The notes below the pieces were generated by a model. The model was not told the DNA's origin and searched no databases. It saw only the letters and a list, made by a program, of their open reading frames with translations. A program made the position numbers and the translations under genes. Shown piece after piece: positions 58,081 to 64,000 of a DNA stretch of 64,000 nt. Each line of letters begins with the position of its first letter. Position 1 is the first letter of the stretch. Source of the DNA: Ciborinia camelliae (Eukaryota > Ascomycota > Leotiomycetes > Helotiales > Sclerotiniaceae); NCBI GenBank assembly GCA_025890175.1, contig JANPYM010000007.1, positions 769,365 through 833,364 of the forward strand, in the 5' to 3' direction.

Positions 58081-59586
58081 ATGGTTCTCGAACTTCATAT
58101 TTGGGGTCCATCATTCGGTCTTCCTTCCATTGATGCACAATGCTTAGCTACGATTGCATACATGCGGAAAGTTATCCCACGTGGTCAATGGTCCCTTGTT
58201 GCTAGCAGCGATCCAACCCTAAGTCCCACGAGTACGTGACGCATAATGCATCCTCAACGATCCTTGGTAGGCAGCGTTGAGGAGGGGAAAAAAAGCCAAT
58301 ATTAATAGAATCCTACAGATGAATTACCTGCTTTGAGAAATAGCAAGAATGGGGATTGGGTGGGTGGATATAGGAATATACTCAATTTTATCATTCAATA
58401 TTCATCTGGAGAATGGGATATGGATGCGAGCTTACGAGAACAAGAGGGGGGTGATTGTACAGCGTGAGTACCGTACCTAGTGAGAGAACGGATGTAGAGA
58501 TCCTATTTTTTTTGGTGCCTGAAACTTATTGATTGGTCGGTTAGATATTCTGCATTTATCCAAGTACATGGGCAACCGTTACTTGATCTCTCACTCTACG
58601 TTTCCTCGCAGAATTATTCCGAAATAACACGACCGATTTTCAATACCATACAATCTTTTCCCTTACCATATCTTACACCACCACATCTCCGAGCGGAAGC
58701 CAAGAAAAGAACCGAATATTTAGGTCTATCTTCTCTCGATATAGATACCGAGGATGGTGATAAATCAAGAGAATCAAGTATCATACCTGAATCTCTCAGG
58801 AGGGGTAAACAAACCGTCTCAAGTTTACTTGCCGCGTCCCCTGAAACCCATGCGCAAATCCGACTGGATGGATTGGCGACGAATTTCTTCGAATCGATTC
58901 AAGAATTGAAGGGCGAGAAGAAATATCTCGTTTCGAATTCTCACATGTCGAGTCTCGATTGTCTGGCGTTGGGTTTCATGTCCCTCATGTTATACCCGAG
59001 GTTACCGCAACCATGGCTGGCAAAGACGATGAGGAAAAAGTTTCCGGATCTGGTTGGATGGGTCGAGGAGCTGAAAGATGAGGTGTGGGGTGCGCTGGTG
59101 AGTTTGGATGATGCCATGCTTACAAAATCTGATAATAATGCGGATGTGAATGTGAATGCGGTGGAACGGAAGAAAATAAATTTACCTTGGCAAGCGCCTG
59201 AATCTCGTGGTGTACTAAATGTTGGAGGCGTATTTTTGGCTAGCCTGGCAGATTCCATACCAATCGTAGGACAACAGAGAAAAGATAATCGAATGAGACG
59301 ATCTGGTGGCGAAGAGACGGGAAAGAATCAGGATCTGGATATGGATATGGATACAGATAGTCGGGTTTGGAGATACGTTGCCACGGTTGGAAGTTTACTC
59401 GCTGCTGCGGGATTGGTGGCGGGTTATGCCCTCCATCGGGGTTTTATCCAGTTGCCTGAAAACTGGCCCGGTAAGAAAGTGGATGAGGATGAGGATGAGA
59501 AAACTCGGGGTCTGGGTGATCTTGGTGAGGCCGGTCAAGCTCTCTTCGCTTTTGCGGATCATATGGATTTGAGCGCGCAAAGATAG
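58081..59586 (+). CDS. SAM37: Sorting and assembly machinery subunit Sam37 (metaxin)
   Basis: Three exons, 58081-58231, 58319-58463 and 58545-59586 (introns 87 and 81 bp), giving 445 residues. The N-terminus MVLELHIWGPSFGLPSIDAQCLATIAYMR is the metaxin/Tom37 glutathione-transferase-like opening. The GST-like fold continues with ELPALRNSKNGDWVGGYRNILNFI. The C-terminal GST-like half includes KKYLVSNSHMSSLDCLALGFMSLMLYPRLPQPWL. A hydrophobic helix (about 374-394, VATVGSLLAAAGLVAGYAL) could anchor it to the outer membrane. Sam37 sits on the cytosolic face of the SAM complex and helps release beta-barrel precursors from Sam50 into the outer mitochondrial membrane. The Asp/Met-rich and Asp/Glu-rich stretches around 360 and 410 are low-complexity insertions. 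Start chosen by family fit and C/A-rich leader. Confidence 0.92.
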
Positions 59587-61397
59587 AGGGTGTTGCGGAT
59601 GGAGAAATGATGCGGAGGTGGATTGTTGATCTTGGACTGGGCAGGATGGGATGGGATTGTAAGAGACCTATCTATCTACCTACCTAGACTTCCTTGAATG
59701 ATACTCGGGCTATTTCGCGTTTCTCCATGTATGTTTAATGTTATGATATGCTATGCTATGATGATAATAATATATATCATTTATCCATTATACCATCCAT
59801 GATACTATCGTAGGTAGCTATAACATAACATAACAATTCTCAACTTAATATATACTATACTATTATATCCTATCCTATTATATCCTATACAATACACATC
59901 AATACAATAAAACCATCTACAAATCTCTTCCATTTTTCTCTTTTCCTTTCAATCTTCTCATACTACAATACTTGCTACTTGATACTCAATACTCGATACC
60001 TACTCATTGTATATATGTATAGGTATATATATGTTTTGAGTGTAGTAAGTAGGATGCGATCGTTCGAGGTCTATATTTATTATATGTATTTATGTATTTA
60101 TTATATTTATTATTGCCTTGATCTTTGATGGATGGATGTGGATGTATGTAGATGTCATATATTTGATGTCATATATTTGATATCATGTATATGGATGGAT
60201 GCATTTATATATTTATATCTACCGCCCCCTCCCCACTTTATCGCGTTGGGTTCTTCGGGTGGTGTCGGGGAGAGGGGAGAGGGAAGAGGGTCGGATGGAT
60301 TGATGGATGGTTGGATCGGGTCGGTGGATGGATGGATAGATGGATTGATGATTGGATTGATGAATGGAAAGTTGGGTATTTACTTTACTATGTGCTGAAA
60401 GAAAGGAAAATGGGAAAAGTAGGTATATGACGGGTGTTCTCGGTTGGTTGGTTGGTTGGTTGATTGATTACTCATCGTGAATGAATGAATGAATTCTATA
60501 GCTGAAGGTTAACAATGATGATGATGAATGATGAAATTCCGAACATCAATAAGAAAGGTATCATTAATATTGATGGTTTTTTTTGATTGATCTACCTAGA
60601 TAAAGAGATTGATGGAAAGAAATACATACATACATACATACATACATACAAGACATCTGGACAGTATCGATTTCTATCTATTCCTCAATCACATGATTCG
60701 GATATTCAGATACCTTTCATAGCTACGGAACGGACTTAAGAGATTCATTCATTCGCAAATCGCAATAATAAGGTTTAAGGTTTGGGTTTGGGTTTACGGC
60801 GGGAGTACTCTAGCTTCGGTTCGGATCGGATTCATCGGATTCATCGACGTCGGAAGGTAACAAACAACACGAATTCAAATCAAATATCTAGGTTCAGGTT
60901 ACCTACCTACCTACCTACCGGGTGAGGTCATCACTCATCAGTCATCAGCAACAAACTCCACAGTAAAAGTGCTCATCGGCACGTCACGGATGGGATGAGG
61001 ACGGTATCGGATCGGATTCATATCGTATCGTATCGATAGGTATTGAATAGGTAATTGAAGGACTTCGGTGAACCAGAACCAGAACTAGAACTCGAAACAG
61101 GACGGACCACAGATTTTTTCCTTCGGGGAAAATCGGCAGCAGAGAACGTTCCTACGAGAATTGAAAAATCCCATTTTTATTTATTTTCTTCTGGGTTTCT
61201 CTGAGGTGGAGTGGAGTGGAGTGGAGGTGAACAGTCAAGTAAAGTAAAGTAAAGTAAAGTTGGATGGTTTATTTTTCTGTTTCTGTTTCTGTTTCTTTCA
61301 AAGGGGTTTCTTGTTAAATATTTTGTTTCGTTTTATTTTGTTTCTTTTTATCCTGTTTGAGATCTTAAGTTTGAGGTCCCGAGTGAAGTTTCACATC
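59587..61397. other. Intergenic region SAM37 / NADH dehydrogenase
   Basis: About 1.8 kb, AT-rich, with GGAT runs (60290-60360), a GGTT run (60442-60461), a CATA run (60624-60650), a CCTA block (60900-60919) and a GTAAA run at 61236-61258. The frame open before the NADH dehydrogenase start (61260-61397) is T-rich and looks like leader. No gene is supported. Confidence 0.6.
60624..60650. repeat. Tetranucleotide repeat (CATA)n
   Basis: About six to seven exact CATA units. Confidence 0.9.
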
Positions 61398-64000
61398 ATG
61401 ATGAATAGTATAGTAGCGGGTTCGAGTTCGAGGACGAGGAGTTCGCTTCTATGTCCTGCGAGGGTGAGAACATCTTTTGTGACGTCGATATCGGAGAGGT
61501 GGGGGAGGATAGAGGGTTTGATGTCGGGTAAGAGGTGTGTATCAACGAGGGAACTTGATGCTTCGAAAGGAGGTTTGTGGTCCCTCTCGTTTATTCGCGT
61601 AGTTCGTTTGTCTATCTATCTATCTATACACTAATATACCCCTTCTTTTCTTGATTTATTCATCTATATACTAATATACCCCTTCTTTTCTTGATTTATT
61701 CATCTATCCACTAATATACCCCTTCTTTTCTTAATTCATTCATCTATCCACTAATATATACCCCCCTCTCTCAATCCTCAACTAACCTTCCAAAAGACCG
61801 CGAAAGAATCCTCATCCTCGGATCAGGTTGGTCAGGCTTCACACTAAGTCGGCAACTAGACCCTAAGAAATATCAAACGGTGGTGATATCCCCGCGCTCA
61901 TATTTTGTCTTCACGCCACTCCTCGCCAGCACGGCGGTCGGCACGCTCGAATTCCGCAGCGCGCTCGAGAGCGTCAGAGGTAGGGGTCGTTGGAGAGGAT
62001 GGGGATTAACGGGTGGTGGATGGGGCGGCTGGGGCGCGCGGGGTAACGGGGTGGAATTCTTTCAGGGCTGGGCAGACGATGTGGATTTCCATCGCAAAAC
62101 CATCACGGTGGAGGAAAATGCGATGGAGAGGCCGAAAAATGCCACGGGAGTGGTGGAGAGGAGGGGGAAGGAGAGGGGGAAGGGGAAGGGGAAGGGCCGG
62201 GTTTTTGAACTCGCTTATGATAAGTTGGTGGTTTCGGTGGGGTGTTATAGTCAGACGTTTGGGATCGAGGGGGTGAGGGAAAATGCCCTGTTCTTGAAGG
62301 ATGTGGGGGATGCGAGGAAGATTCGGAAGAGGATTTTAGAATGTGAGTTTTGTTTTTTCTTTTTCGGATCCCTCATTAAGGGGTTCCTTCCATCTTCCAC
62401 TATTAGAGCGAAGCGAAAAAGCCTCCACGGCAGTGGCCCAGCGGAGCGTCAATCAATTCAATAAATGGACTCGAGAAATAAGAGATTTGAGGAGGAAATT
62501 TACTAATCACGAATGAATGAATATAGGTTTCGAAACAGCCGCATTACCAACTAGTTCCGAGACGTTGAAAAAACAACTTTTGAATTTTGCTATTGTGGGT
62601 GGTGGTCGTGAGTTTTCTTCCTTTTCTTTTCTTTCTTTCTTTCTCTTCTCTTCTTGTCGTTTTCCTCTCCCGTTTAACCATTTAACACCCCCTCTCATCC
62701 TTCCTCTCTCTCATCTTCCCACCTAACCCCTTTCATCTTCACCCCAACCTTTCTCATCTTTCATTCCACCCTTTTCATCTTCCATTCCACCCCTTTCATC
62801 TCCCATTCCACCCCATTCATCTCCCCCCCAACCCCTCTCATCTCCCCCCACCCATTAATCACCCATCCTAACCCGCCATCCCAGCCACGGGCGTCGAATT
62901 CGCGGCCGAGCTCTTCGACCTCTGCCACGAAGATCTCTCGACCCTCTACCCCACCCTCGTTCCCTACATCCAAATCACCATCTACGATGTGGCGCCCAAG
63001 ATCCTCCCGATGTTCGATCGGAATCTGGCCGACTACGCGCTGCGCCATTTTCGCCGCGATGGCGTCGCGATTAAAACTGAATATCATATTTTGGGTTTGA
63101 GGAGGGGGTTGCCTTTTAGGGAGGAGGATGGGAAAGAGGAGGAGGAGGATGGGAAGGAGGAAGAGGAGGATGGGAAAGAGGAGGGAGGGAATGAGGAGGG
63201 ATTCACATTAACATTACAAGAAGAAGGGGATGTGGGCGTCGGCATGTGCGTTTGGAGTACGGGGTTGATGATGAATCCGTTTATTGAAAAGGCGTTGAGT
63301 TCGGTTCATACGTATCCGATTGCTTCTGCTACTTTGACTCCGAGCCGCGAAAATGAAAATGAAAGCGAGAATGGAAATGAGAATGGAAATGAAAATGAAA
63401 GCGAGATGGAGATGGAGAAACAAAAACAAAAACAAAAACAAACCCCAACCCAACCCCCGGAAACCAAAAAATGGGAATTAAAACGGAGTCCGAAAACGGG
63501 CGGGTTGATGGTCGATGGGTTTTTTAGGGTTAAATTGGTTGCTCGTTCCTCCTCTCCATCTTCCTCCTCTCCATCTCCATCTTCCTCCTCCTCTTCCTCA
63601 TCTTCCTCCTCCTCTCCATCTTCCTCCTCTTCCTCCTCCTCGGAATCTCAACACCAACAAGAAGCAACAGAACACCACCACCACCAACAAGAAGCAACAA
63701 TGCACGACGTCTTCGCGCTCGGCGACGTCGCCGTCCTAGAACACGCCTCGCTGCCCGCCACGGCGCAGGTCGCGAATCAGGAGGCGAAGTGGTTGGGGAG
63801 GTGGCTTAATGGGTTGGGGATTTCTGGGGAGAAGGGAAAGGGGAGGGGGAAGGGAAAGCGAGGGGAGGGGGGTAAGGATGATAAAGGCTTCACGTTTAAA
63901 AATATGGGCGTCATGACTTATGTGGGTGGGATGAGAGCCATCATGCAGACGGATGGGAGGGCGGAGATTAAGGGGTTAGTTGGTTTTTTTTTTTTTTTTT
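61398..64000 (+). CDS. Alternative (type II) NADH:ubiquinone oxidoreductase, 3' truncated by window
   Basis: Exons 61398-61572, 61797-62342, 62527-62607 and 62885 to about 63974 (introns 224, 184 and 277 bp; a fourth donor GTTAGT begins at about 63975), giving at least 630 residues with the C-terminus beyond the edge. The enzyme passes electrons from NADH to ubiquinone at the inner mitochondrial membrane without pumping protons. The N-terminal 58 residues are Arg/Ser-rich, like a presequence. The FAD motif is ILILGSGWSG (about 63-72), followed by SPRSYFVFTPLLASTAVGTLE. The NADH motif is AIVGGGPTGVEFAAEL (about 262-277), and ALGDVAVLEHASLPATAQVA is the C-terminal FAD contact. Odd points: a Gly/Arg/Trp stretch (about 115-135), a Glu/Asp repeat (about 346-375) and a Ser-rich run with His/Gln (about 487-540), all microsatellite-like and in frame. 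External versus internal orientation cannot be told. Confidence 0.9.
61619..61760. repeat. 40-bp minisatellite inside intron 1 of the NADH dehydrogenase gene
   Basis: ACTAATATACCCCTTCTTTT recurs at exact 40-bp spacing (about 61630, 61670 and 61710, with a partial copy at 61750). The array makes up most of the 224-bp intron. Each unit carries CTAAT and a pyrimidine tract, resembling a branch site plus polypyrimidine stretch. The likely true branch site is CTAAC at about 61782. Confidence 0.9.

Noticed and set aside
60773..60800. TTTGGG repeats resembling telomere
   Set aside because: Only two to three units, not the TTAGGG type, and internal to a gene region.

Overview
The window is nuclear DNA of a filamentous ascomycete (Pezizomycotina). 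The genes carry short GT-AG introns, mostly 43-90 bp. They include fungus-specific families: a HET-domain protein, a lipase-NACHT-ankyrin receptor, a GPI-anchored aspartic protease and a kinesin-5 with a BimC box. The spacers are full of microsatellites. A helotialean (Leotiomycetes) source fits the gene style, but that is inference. I found no rRNA, convincing tRNA, CRISPR array or intact transposon.

Layout. 1-1.4 kb: open but unassigned fragments. 1.4-3.6 kb (-): TRM1, tRNA guanine-26 dimethyltransferase. 5.0-9.5 kb (+): a three-exon NLR-like receptor with a lipase-like head, a NACHT NTPase and about 16 ankyrin repeats. 11.4-12.8 kb (+): a four-exon plasma-membrane syntaxin with an unusual repeat-bearing tail after its membrane anchor. 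12.8-15.5 kb: a pyrimidine-rich simple-repeat spacer. 15.5-16.9 kb (-): an unrecognised low-complexity protein. 17.5-19.2 kb (-): a yapsin-like aspartic protease. 22.0-24.9 kb (+): mitochondrial isoleucyl-tRNA synthetase. 26.1-27.8 kb (-): a HET protein with five 20-bp repeats just upstream of its start. 28.5-31.5 kb (-): a membrane-anchored ZZ/EF-hand protein. 32.3-35.8 kb (-): kinesin-5, divergent from a PHAF1/UPF0183 homologue at 36.3-38.0 kb (+). 38-41 kb: two probable unassigned spliced fragments (-). 41.0-41.8 kb (+): an unrecognised acidic protein. 41.8-58 kb: a 16-kb gene-poor stretch of satellites, degenerate duplications and decayed coding-like fragments, with one small candidate gene at 53.5 kb. 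58.1-59.6 kb (+): SAM37/metaxin. 61.4 kb to the right edge (+): a type II NADH dehydrogenase, cut off by the window.

Themes. Four genes serve or can serve mitochondria: TRM1 through its first start codon, ISM1, SAM37 and the alternative NADH dehydrogenase. Two unrelated genes belong to the fungal self/non-self repertoire, the NLR and the HET protein, about 17 kb apart. The two most unusual signals are the syntaxin's four VPG-type repeats on the exoplasmic side of its anchor and the perfect-period repeat block in front of the HET gene. Intron boundaries were worked out by eye from splice consensus, frame and family fit.
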